Below are positions 55,403-63,132 of a DNA stretch of 64,000 nt, in pieces. The stretch lies in NCBI GenBank assembly GCA_001942045.1, contig MSTD01000005.1, positions 1 to 64,000 on the forward strand. The letters run 5' to 3'. This stretch comes from Mycolicibacterium porcinum. Lineage in GTDB: Bacteria > Actinomycetota > Actinomycetes > Mycobacteriales > Mycobacteriaceae. The notes under the pieces were generated by a model, which worked only from the letters and a program-made list of their open reading frames with translations, was not told the DNA's origin and did no database searches. Numbering within the stretch: the stretch's first letter is position 1; each line of letters starts with the position of its first letter. The position numbers and the translations under genes are program-made.

Positions 55403-56090
55403 CGAATCGAACCTTCCACGAGGCGGCCGTCATGACCGAGAGCTGTGAGAGCGTGCCCTGAACCCGCAGGCCGCGGTCCAGAGCGGAGAGGAGATAGTCG
55501 GAACCGGTGAACACACCGGTCAGCACGTCGGGCGTGGCGACCATGCGGTAGCAGGTGGGGCCGGCGCCGAACCGGGCCTCTTCCGGGCCGCCGGGGCCAT
55601 CGGCCACCGCCACGAGGACGTCCGGGATGCCGCGGATGCCGCGGGTCAGGTCCCAGAATCGGGTGGCCGCCTCCTGCCACGACGGCAGCGGGGGTCGCAG
55701 GGCGGTCGACAGCCTGTCGGCCAGGTCGGCGTCGCCTTCGGTGCTGACGGTCGCCAGGCGCGCGTCGAGATCGACGACCACCGTGGCATCGGTCGGTGCG
55801 AACACGCCACCGGTCACCGTCACGGCACCGTCGGAGAATGTCACGGTCGCGGCCTGCGGGGTGTCGTGGGAGCGGACCGCTACCGTCCCGGCGCCGTGTC
55901 CGAGCACGTCGGGGGCGTGTCCGGTGCGGACGGCGTCACGCAGGGTCCGGCCGAGCAGTCGGACGATGGGCGTGGCATCGTGGGCGATCTCGACACGGAT
56001 TGTTGTCGTGACCGGAGCCGGGGGGATCGTGGTGGCGTCCAATGGTCCGTCCTTTCTTCGTTGGGGGTCTGCTTCGGGGATCGAGGTCAT
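55395..56090 (-). CDS. Uncharacterised cargo protein (possible SCP2-like fold)
   Basis: A 231-aa protein I cannot place in a family. It has no signal or membrane segment. Alternating strands such as ATVTFSDGAVTVTGG and TVVVDLDARLATV, then GIPDVLVAVADGP, suggest an alpha/beta fold; a loose likeness to SCP2 sterol-carrier domains is noted but weak. ATG 56090 overlaps the permease stop by 4 nt, and its end overlaps the ligase start by 8 nt. It is therefore an integral part of the operon and probably acts in amine metabolism. Confidence 0.65.
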   Translation of the reverse strand: MTSIPEADPQRRKDGPLDATTIPPAPVTTTIRVEIAHDATPIVRLLGRTLRDAVRTGHAPDVLGHGAGTVAVRSHDTPQAATVTFSDGAVTVTGGVFAPTDATVVVDLDARLATVSTEGDADLADRLSTALRPPLPSWQEAATRFWDLTRGIRGIPDVLVAVADGPGGPEEARFGAGPTCYRMVATPDVLTGVFTGSDYLLSALDRGLRVQGTLSQLSVMTAASWKVRFDV

Positions 56091-57511
56091 TCGAGGGTGC
56101 GGTAGACATCGGGGCGACGCCGGCGCAGCATGACTGCCCAGGCGAGGCCGGCGGAGAACGCGGCGGTGATCACCGCGAGGAAGACATTCGCCCAGGTGCG
56201 CGAGCCGATGAGGAGCTCGAAGTTGCTGATGACGAGCACGAGGATGGTGCCGAGGGCGGCGAGTGCGAGGGCAGGGGCGACGGTGCCCGTCCAGGTACTG
56301 GCGGTGCGGACCCGGCGGAAGTGCACGACGATCGCCGCGGAGGTCAGGGCCAGCAGAACGATCAGCCCGAGGGTTCCGGCGCCGCCGAACCAGGCATAGA
56401 TCTGGACGACGGGGTCGAGCCCCAGGATCGCCGTGACCGCGACCAGCGTCGCGATGACTCCTGAGGTCAGCAGCGAGGCCACGTGCGGCGACCGGTGCAC
56501 GGGATGCACCGCGCCGAGCGGAACCGGGAGCGCGCCCTGGCGGCCGAGGGCGAACAGGTAGCGGGAAACCACGTTGTGCGCGGTGAGCACACACGCGAAG
56601 AAGCTCGAGACCAGCAGCACTTGCACGGCGTCGTGGGCTAGCTGCGACACATAGCGGGTCGCGAGCCCGGCTGCCAGCCCTTCGGGATCGTTCGCCGCGG
56701 CCTCGACGGTGCGCGTGACGCCGATGCCGTTGATCATCGCCCAGGACGAGACGGTGTAGATGGCGGCGATGACGACGACGGCGGTGTACGTCGCGCGCGG
56801 GATCGTGCGGTCGGGATCCTTGGCCTCGGACCGGAAGACCGCGGTGGCCTCGAAACCGACGAAGCCGAAGACGGCGAACATGATCCCGGTGCCGGTGGCG
56901 CCGCTGGTGAACGCGTCCCAGGTCAGCGGGTGCGCCGACAGCCCGTCAGCTCCGCCGCGCAGCACGATGGCGACATCAACCAGCGCGACGATCCCGATCT
57001 CCGCGATGAGCAGCACGCCCAGTACGCGCGCGCTGACCTCGACGTTGCGGTATCCCAGGTAGCCGATCGCCGCGAGCCCGGCGGCTGCGAGTATCCACCA
57101 CGGCACCGCGACTCCGGCGAACGTGTGGATCACGTTCCGCGCGGCGGCACCGAGGTAAGCCGCGACGGACACGATGAGCAGCGAGTAGGTGACCAGGGCC
57201 AGCGCGGCGGCGCCGAGGCCGGCCGCGGTGCCGAGGCCGCGCTGCACATAGGAGTAGAAGGCGCCGGCGTTGCGGACCTCGGGGGTCATCGCCGAGTAGC
57301 CGACGGTGAACAGCACCAGCACGACGCCGACGATCACGAAGTCGACGGGCGTCCCGATGCCGTTGCCGGAGCCGAGCATCAGCGGGATCAGCCCCGCGAA
57401 CACCGTCAGCGGCGCGGCGAACGCCACGACCATGAACACGATGTGGGCGACGCCGAGGGTCCGGTTCAGGCCGGTGGCGGCCTCCGGCGCCTGTGTGTGC
57501 TGTTCAGTCAT
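56087..57511 (-). CDS. APC-family amino acid/polyamine permease
   Basis: A 474-aa protein with about 12 membrane helices. The first-helix signature is LGVAHIVFMVVAFAAPLTVF, followed by family-typical FGFVGFEATAVFRSEAKDP (about residue 215) and LTAHNVVSRYLFALGRQG (about 310). It belongs to the APC superfamily and most likely imports the amine substrate by cation symport. Overlaps of 8 nt with the amine oxidase gene and 4 nt with the following gene show tight operon packing. Confidence 0.87.
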   Translation of the reverse strand: MTEQHTQAPEAATGLNRTLGVAHIVFMVVAFAAPLTVFAGLIPLMLGSGNGIGTPVDFVIVGVVLVLFTVGYSAMTPEVRNAGAFYSYVQRGLGTAAGLGAAALALVTYSLLIVSVAAYLGAAARNVIHTFAGVAVPWWILAAAGLAAIGYLGYRNVEVSARVLGVLLIAEIGIVALVDVAIVLRGGADGLSAHPLTWDAFTSGATGTGIMFAVFGFVGFEATAVFRSEAKDPDRTIPRATYTAVVVIAAIYTVSSWAMINGIGVTRTVEAAANDPEGLAAGLATRYVSQLAHDAVQVLLVSSFFACVLTAHNVVSRYLFALGRQGALPVPLGAVHPVHRSPHVASLLTSGVIATLVAVTAILGLDPVVQIYAWFGGAGTLGLIVLLALTSAAIVVHFRRVRTASTWTGTVAPALALAALGTILVLVISNFELLIGSRTWANVFLAVITAAFSAGLAWAVMLRRRRPDVYRTLE

Positions 57512-58922
57512 GACTACCCCGCCACTCTGTCGGCACCGGGAGGTGCTTGAGCACCTCGGCGGCGGCGCGCTCGGCGGCGCTGACAGCGCCGTCGAAGTAG
57601 CCCTGGTTGACGGTCGCGGTCTCGGTGCCGGCCCAGTGGATTCGGCCTACGGGTCGCCGGTCGGCGTCGGTATACTGGGTCAGCGACCCTGGCGCGCGGG
57701 AGCCGACACAGCCATTGATCCACGGTTCGTGTGCCCAGTCTTTTTCCAGGAACGCGATCGGCTTGGCCGCTTGCGCGCCGAACAGTGTGGTCAGGTCGGC
57801 AAGGACGGCGTCGCGCCGGGCGTCAGGGTTGTCGAGCAGTTGATCGGGCCAGCTCTGCAGACACCCCGATCCTGCGGTGCCCATGAAGGTGAGCAGGATG
57901 CCGACGCTGGCGTCCGGCGGCGAGTTGTCGATGACGAAGTTGGCGACCGGCAGATCGCTGACTGCTTGCCCGTTGAGGCCCTGCTCCCGCCAGAACGGCC
58001 TGTCGTAAACGGCGAAGAGCTTGCTTTCCGAACCACTGCTCCAGCGGCGCTGCAGCATGCTCCGGCGGGTCGGAAGGTCCGGTGTGAAGTTGATGCGGGA
58101 GGCATCGGCGGGTGACATGGCGACAATCACCCGGTCAGCGTGGACATCGATGCGCGCGGACCGAACCGTGACGCCGTCACTGTTCTGGCTGATCTCAGTC
58201 ACGGGCGACTCAAGCACCACGGCGGCCCCGAGGTCGTCGGCCATGCGCTGAGCGATGCGGAACGTCCCGCCGACGACCCGCGACTCCTGCGCGCCGCCGG
58301 TGACGTTCACCATGTGTTCGAAGCCGCCGGCGCCCTTGATCCGCGCCAATTGCACCAACAACGACGTCCAGTGCAAATCTTCGGCGTTGGTCACCGCCAG
58401 GCCGAGAGTGAGGATGAACTTGGCGTCCTCGGTCAGCGCGTTGGCGTCGAGCCAGTGCCCGATGGTGGTGCTGTCCCATTTGCGCGCGTGCCGGGCCGTC
58501 CACGGCGCCTCGAGCGGTACCGTTTTCGCCATGCGGTCCAGCCGCGTCTGCAGCTGGGCGAAGTCGGCGAGAATCAGCGGATTGACCGGCGGGATGAGGC
58601 CGTCATATCGCTTGGACTTGCCGTTGCGGTGATAGATCGACTTGCCGTCGACGTAGGTTTTGAACGTGTCGATCCCGAGTTCGTCGATCAGAGCGAAGAT
58701 CCGGTCCTGGCCGGGGCCGATCCATTGGCCGCCGCCTTCGGTGATGACGCCGTGGCCGACGTCGAGGTTCATGGTGCGCCCGCCGACGCGGTCGCCGGCC
58801 TCCAGGACGATCACTGATCGTCCGTATTGAGTCAGCCTCCGCGCCGCGGTCAAGCCCGATACGCCGGCGCCGATGATGGCGACGTCGACGGTGTGTTGTG
58901 CGGTCAGATTCTGTTCGGTCAT
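57504..58922 (-). CDS. Flavin-containing monoamine oxidase
   Basis: A 472-aa FAD enzyme of the monoamine/putrescine/cyclohexylamine oxidase type. The dinucleotide motif is IIGAGVSGLTAARRL (about residues 16-30), with GDRVGGRT (about 43) and the substrate-side GGQWIGPGQDR. The C-terminal FAD signature is IHWAGTETATVNQGYFDGA (about 430). No cysteine suited to covalent FAD linkage is obvious in the C-terminal motif. It would oxidise a primary amine to an imine, then aldehyde or ketone, releasing ammonia and H2O2. It overlaps the hydrolase gene by 4 nt. Confidence 0.88.
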   Translation of the reverse strand: MTEQNLTAQHTVDVAIIGAGVSGLTAARRLTQYGRSVIVLEAGDRVGGRTMNLDVGHGVITEGGGQWIGPGQDRIFALIDELGIDTFKTYVDGKSIYHRNGKSKRYDGLIPPVNPLILADFAQLQTRLDRMAKTVPLEAPWTARHARKWDSTTIGHWLDANALTEDAKFILTLGLAVTNAEDLHWTSLLVQLARIKGAGGFEHMVNVTGGAQESRVVGGTFRIAQRMADDLGAAVVLESPVTEISQNSDGVTVRSARIDVHADRVIVAMSPADASRINFTPDLPTRRSMLQRRWSSGSESKLFAVYDRPFWREQGLNGQAVSDLPVANFVIDNSPPDASVGILLTFMGTAGSGCLQSWPDQLLDNPDARRDAVLADLTTLFGAQAAKPIAFLEKDWAHEPWINGCVGSRAPGSLTQYTDADRRPVGRIHWAGTETATVNQGYFDGAVSAAERAAAEVLKHLPVPTEWRGSHD

Positions 58923-59821
58923 ATCAGTGCCCTTTCGAGATGGTCGATGACGTGGTCGGCGATGCGCGGGGCGAGCGAATTGGGCAGGTGGTGGCCCATA
59001 CCGGGGATGACGATGTGCCGCGCGTGCCGGATCGCGGCCGCGGTGGCTGCACCGCCCGACGGTGCGACGATGAGATCGCGGTCACCGTTGATCACCAGCG
59101 TCGGCGCGGTGATCGTGGCCAGTTCCGCTGTCCGGTCACCGGAGGCCTGGATGGCCTGGATCTGCCGGGCCGTTCCGGCGGCGCCGTCGCCGGCGGTGCG
59201 GTTCCAGGTTTCGACGGCATGCGCGGCCTCCTCGGCCTCATCGATGGGGTAACCGGTTCCGGCGAGATGTGCAGTCATCCGCAGGTGCGCGCGGACCGCC
59301 TGCAGCCGGTTTCGCGGAGGGGGGCTCACCAGAAGGGCTTTTGTCGACGCGGCGGGCTGCCCCACCGTCGGATCACCGGTGGTCGAGTACAGCGAGGTCA
59401 GCGTGGCGGTGATGGCGGGGTGCCGGGCCGCGACCGTCTGCGCGATCATGCCGCCCATCGACCTGCCGACCACATGGGTCGGGCCCACGGCGAGGTGCTC
59501 GATCAGTTGCGCGGCGTCGGTCGCCATGTCGGCCAGCGTGTAGGCGTCGCGCCGCGGCCGGGAAAGCAGTTGCCGAAGGGTGTTCGGCGGCGGCGTCGTG
59601 GCGAAGGTCGAGCGGCCCGAGTCGCGGTTGTCCATCCGGATCACCAAGAATCCGGCTTCGGCCAGGCCGGAGACGAACCGCGGCGACCACGTCGTGAGGT
59701 CCTCCCCGAGGCCGGCGAGGAGCAGGACCGGTGTTCCCCCGGCTGGCCCGTCGGTGCGGAAGCAGACCCGCGTGCCGCCCGGGAGCGTCACGAACCGGTC
59801 TGCGGATTTCGGCTCAGGCAT
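58919..59821 (-). CDS. Alpha/beta hydrolase (candidate lactone/ester hydrolase)
   Basis: A 300-aa alpha/beta hydrolase. The oxyanion region is LLLAGLGEDLTTWSP (about residue 33), followed by RMDNRDSGRS (about 62) and nucleophile elbow VVGRSMGGM (Ser about 121). The catalytic Asp is in INGDRDLIV, and His in GMGHHLP (about 275). It falls in the carboxyl-ester/lactone hydrolase group. Encoded directly after a Baeyer-Villiger monooxygenase (8-nt overlap), it most plausibly opens the ester or lactone product, as ChnC does in cyclohexanone degradation. Confidence 0.85.
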   Translation of the reverse strand: MPEPKSADRFVTLPGGTRVCFRTDGPAGGTPVLLLAGLGEDLTTWSPRFVSGLAEAGFLVIRMDNRDSGRSTFATTPPPNTLRQLLSRPRRDAYTLADMATDAAQLIEHLAVGPTHVVGRSMGGMIAQTVAARHPAITATLTSLYSTTGDPTVGQPAASTKALLVSPPPRNRLQAVRAHLRMTAHLAGTGYPIDEAEEAAHAVETWNRTAGDGAAGTARQIQAIQASGDRTAELATITAPTLVINGDRDLIVAPSGGAATAAAIRHARHIVIPGMGHHLPNSLAPRIADHVIDHLERALI

Positions 59822-61331
59822 GGATCGCCTCATTCGCCGGTGCCGGCGAGCGGTGCGGTTCGTCGGCACGGGACGAGAAGTGCAGGGCCTCGTCGAGCAG
59901 CGGACCGCGGAGGATCCTGGCGTCCTGCTGGTACGACATGGACATCTGGAACAGGCCCGTGCCCTGCTTCGGAATGATGTCCTTCGCGCGCTGGGCGTAG
60001 CCGGAACTCAGGTCAACGATCGGCCGGCGCTCCATGGCCGGGTCGGCCTCGACGCGGACGCTGTCATAGCCGAAGGCGTCCATGTGTGCCACGAGTGCGC
60101 AAAAGTATCGGCACAGGATGCTGATCTTCAGCGTCCACGGGGATGTCGTGTAGCCGATCGCGATGGCGAAGTTCGGGATTCCCGACAGGAGGGTTCCGCG
60201 GTAAGCCACGGTGTCCGGCAGGTGCACCGGATCGCCATCGACGTCGAGTTCGATGCCGCCGAGCAGGCGCATGTTCAGGCCTGTCGCGGTGACGATCACG
60301 TCGGCGTCCAGGTGCTCGCCCGATTCGAGCGCGATGCCGGTCTCCGTGAACCGCTCGATCTTATCGGTGACGATCGAAGCGCTGCCGTCACTGAGCGCCT
60401 CGAAGAAGTCGCCGTCGGGGCACAGGCACAGGCGCTGATCCCACGGGTCGTACGGCGGGTTGAAGTGGGTGTCTACGTCGAATCCTTGCGGCAGGGATTT
60501 GATGTTCACGCGCCGGATGGCCGCGCGTGCCAACTTCGGGAATCCGCGCATGGCCTTCACGATGCTTCGTTCGATCCAGATGTTGGTGAACCGGGTCAAC
60601 GCGTAGCCGCGGTTCGCACCGAACCACTTGGTGAACATCAGCGCTGCGGAATCGACCTTCGCCCAGGGGATAACGTAAGTCGGAGTGCGCTGCAGCATGG
60701 TGACGTGCGCCGCAGCACCTGCGTGGTTCAGCATCGACGGGATCAGCGTGACCGCGGTGGCACCGCTGCCGATGACCACGACCTTCTTGCCGCTGTAGTC
60801 GTAGTCCTCGGGCCAGTGCTGCGGGTGCAGGATGTCGCCCCGGAAGTCCTCGCGGCCCTCGAACTGCGGGGTGTAGCCCTCGTCGTAGCGGTAGTAGCCG
60901 GTGCCGGCGAAGATCCAGTTCGCGCTGATCCGCCGGTCGCCGTCTGGGGTAGTGACGTCGAGAGTCCAGCGGGCGTCCTCACTCGACCACGAGGCGCGCT
61001 GCACGCTGTGCTCGAACCGCACCAGCCGGTTCAGGTCGAACTCGTCAAGCGTCTCCTGGAGGTAGTTGACGATCTTCGGGGCCTCCGCGATGGCGTCCGG
61101 GTCGGTCCAGGGCTTGAACTCGTAGCCGAAGGTGTGCAGGCCGTTGTCGGAACGGATGCCGGGGTACTTGAACAGGTCCCAGGTGCCGCCGATGTTCGCG
61201 CGACCCTCGAGGATCACCACCCGCTTGCCTGGGAACGCCTCGGTGATGTACTTCGCGGCGCCGATACCGGAGATGCCGGCGCCGATGACGACGATGTCGT
61301 ACTCGTCGACGGTGGGTGTCGATGCGTTCAT
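59814..61331 (-). CDS. EthA-like Baeyer-Villiger flavin monooxygenase
   Basis: A 505-aa FAD/NADPH monooxygenase. The first Rossmann motif is VIGAGISGIGAAKYI (about residues 11-25), followed by GGTWDLFKYPGIRSD. The type I Baeyer-Villiger fingerprint FRGDILHPQHW (FxGxxxHxxxW, about 160-170) and the second nucleotide motif VVVIGSGATAVTL (about 181) are intact. It is alignable over nearly its whole length with M. tuberculosis EthA, which converts ketones to esters and activates ethionamide. First gene of the operon. The 270-nt divergent region upstream holds two palindromic candidate operators. Confidence 0.9.
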   Translation of the reverse strand: MNASTPTVDEYDIVVIGAGISGIGAAKYITEAFPGKRVVILEGRANIGGTWDLFKYPGIRSDNGLHTFGYEFKPWTDPDAIAEAPKIVNYLQETLDEFDLNRLVRFEHSVQRASWSSEDARWTLDVTTPDGDRRISANWIFAGTGYYRYDEGYTPQFEGREDFRGDILHPQHWPEDYDYSGKKVVVIGSGATAVTLIPSMLNHAGAAAHVTMLQRTPTYVIPWAKVDSAALMFTKWFGANRGYALTRFTNIWIERSIVKAMRGFPKLARAAIRRVNIKSLPQGFDVDTHFNPPYDPWDQRLCLCPDGDFFEALSDGSASIVTDKIERFTETGIALESGEHLDADVIVTATGLNMRLLGGIELDVDGDPVHLPDTVAYRGTLLSGIPNFAIAIGYTTSPWTLKISILCRYFCALVAHMDAFGYDSVRVEADPAMERRPIVDLSSGYAQRAKDIIPKQGTGLFQMSMSYQQDARILRGPLLDEALHFSSRADEPHRSPAPANEAIHA

Positions 61332-61429
61332 GGGCTGGGCCTTTCGCTCGATTCCGCTTTAGGTGATGCCACGGTGCCCGGTGCCGCCGCCTGATCACTA
61401 CGCCGCGGTGCCCATTCCTTCGCGACGGT

Positions 61430-61497
61430 GCGGTGCACAGTGCACCGCGGCCGCCGAACAGGGGCAGATCGCACGATCTGGTGGTGCACTGTGCCGC
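61430..61497. promoter_or_regulatory. Two palindromic candidate operators in the divergent promoter region
   Basis: A perfect 19-bp palindrome GCGGTGCACAGTGCACCGC is at 61430-61448. A second, imperfect copy GGTGCACTGTGCCGC is at 61483-61497, 51 nt centre to centre (about five helical turns). They lie between the divergent EthA-like gene and the membrane-protein gene, so one dimeric regulator could control both operons. Confidence 0.6.
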
Positions 61498-61601
61498 GCC
61501 CATGGCGCCACGAAGGTGCATGTCGGCGTAGCGGCGGCGGCAGTCGCCTCGACACGCTGGGGACCGTACGAGATCACGGTCACACCCAAGGAGGCGCTGC
61601 C

Positions 61602-62297
61602 ATGCGCGACATGTTCTTCGCCGCGGCGGACGTCTGGATGATCGCCATCGGATTCATCTGTGGCGCGAAATTCATTCGGCGCCATCACAATTACCTGATC
61701 GGCCTCGAATGGATCATCATGGCTGTGTCCGGGTCGAACTTCCTGCTGTACGGTCTGCTCAAGGGCGGCCAGGATTCTCCGATGTTCCACATTGCGTTCT
61801 TCCTCGACGCGTTCTCGCGGTCCATCGGCTTCACGCTGATCCTGGTGATGGGCCTGCTGATGCTCACCAACGGCTACAGGCCGTCACTGCGTGTCGAGGT
61901 CGGGGCGTTCGCCCTGGCCGCGGTGTTCGGATTCTTCCTCTCCGAGTTCGCCGTCCAGATCGGCACTCCCGGCAAGGTGTTCTTCCTGTTGACGGCGCTC
62001 GCGACCTCAAGTTTCCTGTGCTACTTCGCATTTCGCCTGTGGAACATCGGCGAGCGCGCACACGCCGCCTGGATCGGTGCCGCGACGGCCCTCAACGTCG
62101 TCGTCGCCGCGATCTACGACTTCTGGCACATCCCGGGCGACGACGCCAACCACACGCTCTTCTACACCCTGGCCCTGTCCACCTGGGGCCTGACGATGCT
62201 CGTCATCTACTGCGCCTACACCGCGTTCGACGCTCGTACTGGTGCTGCCGCACAACGCCTTTCAGCCACCAGCATCCATGGAGCCGGAGCCGCATGA
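61602..62297 (+). CDS. Uncharacterised seven-helix membrane protein
   Basis: A 231-aa polytopic protein with about seven hydrophobic segments and few charged residues, several of them in the first cytoplasmic loop (KFIRRHHN). I do not recognise the family. ATG 61602 has AAGGAGG 8 nt upstream, a strong ribosome-binding site. It is transcribed divergently from the amine operon across the palindromic operators. Its stop overlaps the ATG of a truncated puuB-like frame, so it once headed an operon with an amine-linked oxidase. A transport, sensing or small-molecule exporter role is possible but unproven. Confidence 0.72.
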   Translation: MRDMFFAAADVWMIAIGFICGAKFIRRHHNYLIGLEWIIMAVSGSNFLLYGLLKGGQDSPMFHIAFFLDAFSRSIGFTLILVMGLLMLTNGYRPSLRVEVGAFALAAVFGFFLSEFAVQIGTPGKVFFLLTALATSSFLCYFAFRLWNIGERAHAAWIGAATALNVVVAAIYDFWHIPGDDANHTLFYTLALSTWGLTMLVIYCAYTAFDARTGAAAQRLSATSIHGAGAA

Positions 62298-62521
62298 ACA
62301 GCACCGCGACCACCGACTACACCAGCTTCACCGGCTGGATCGACCCGCCGACCGACATCCCTCCGCCGCTGACGGAGAATCTCACCTGCTCGGTCGCGGT
62401 CATCGGCGGTGGACTGGCCGGCCTGTCGACCGCACGGCGGCTGGCTGGGCGCGGCGTCGACACGGTCCTGCTCGAATCGGGGTGCTGCGGATACGGCCCC
62501 TTCGATACCGCGGTGCGCTGA
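62294..62521 (+). pseudogene. Truncated FAD-dependent oxidoreductase (PuuB/DadA-like N-terminus)
   Basis: A 75-codon frame encodes only the N-terminus of a gamma-glutamylputrescine-oxidase-like flavoprotein: SFTGWIDPP, then the dinucleotide motif VAVIGGGLAGLSTARRLAG (about residues 34-52) and VLLESG. After that residue the usual GxGASGRN continuation is missing and unrelated codons lead to a stop. Family members are about 430-480 aa, so at least 80 percent of the gene is gone. ATGA overlap with the membrane-protein gene shows it was part of that operon. The break lies near 62480, where the sequence becomes the upstream region of hxlR. Confidence 0.8.
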
Positions 62522-62522
62522 G

Positions 62523-62900
62523 GTGTTCGTTGCCGAGCGTCATGTCCGTTCGAGGCCGGTCCGCGATGTCTGCGCGTTGCAAGCTGTGTTGGCGATTATC
62601 AGCAACAAGTGGGTGCCCGCAGTGTTCGAACACCTCTCCGGTGCAACGGAACTCAGTTACGGAGACCTGTATCGGCGCATCCACGGCGCTTCGCGCAAAA
62701 TGCTGTCCGCGACACTGCGCAATCTCGTGCGCGACGGTTTGGTACAGCGCTCGCCGAGAACAGGGCCTCCGCCGCAACGTGTGTACTACCGCCTGACCAA
62801 TCTGGGCCGGTCCCTAGTTGACAGCCTCGACGGACTCCACGCATGGGCCGACAGCCACGTACATGTCATCGAAGCGGCGCGACAACCGCGAGCGGATTAG
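62523..62900 (+). CDS. HxlR family transcriptional regulator
   Basis: A 125-aa winged-helix regulator. The family features are a Cys before the first helix (RDVCALQAVLAIISNKW) and LSYGDLYRRIHGASRKML. The wing lies around LVQRSPRTGPPPQRVYYRLT and ends LGRSLVDSL. HxlR proteins sense aldehydes or redox stress, often through that N-terminal Cys. GTG at 62523 follows the stop of the puuB fragment by one base; a longer frame starting inside puuB is an artefact of the fusion. It is the last gene before the transposon end. Confidence 0.8.
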   Translation: MFVAERHVRSRPVRDVCALQAVLAIISNKWVPAVFEHLSGATELSYGDLYRRIHGASRKMLSATLRNLVRDGLVQRSPRTGPPPQRVYYRLTNLGRSLVDSLDGLHAWADSHVHVIEAARQPRAD

Positions 62901-63132
62901 CCAGGCCAGGACGCAAATGACCAATTGGGCCACTGAATCGACATGTGCGTACGCGGTAACCCAACAAGCGGTCGCCAAGACCGGACGTGGTTGAATCAGC
63001 GGCTCAATGCTTGCCGCTTCTTGTCGCAAGCCAGGCTCATGTCTCACCGTGACCAATCGACATCTGGTGAGTTTGACTAGCTCTATCGCGAGTGGCATGG
63101 AAATCGTATGTTCGGGGCTTGCGCCTAGGAAA
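62901..63132. other. Non-coding interior flank of the far transposon end
   Basis: No supported gene is present in these 232 nt. TCTCACC at 63037-63043 repeats the TnsB-site core in inverted direction. Otherwise I see nothing recognisable. Confidence 0.4.

Noticed and set aside
62409..62522. Longer N-terminus for the HxlR regulator
   Set aside because: The extra 38 codons are the puuB fragment read in another frame; HxlR proteins start close to the conserved Cys.
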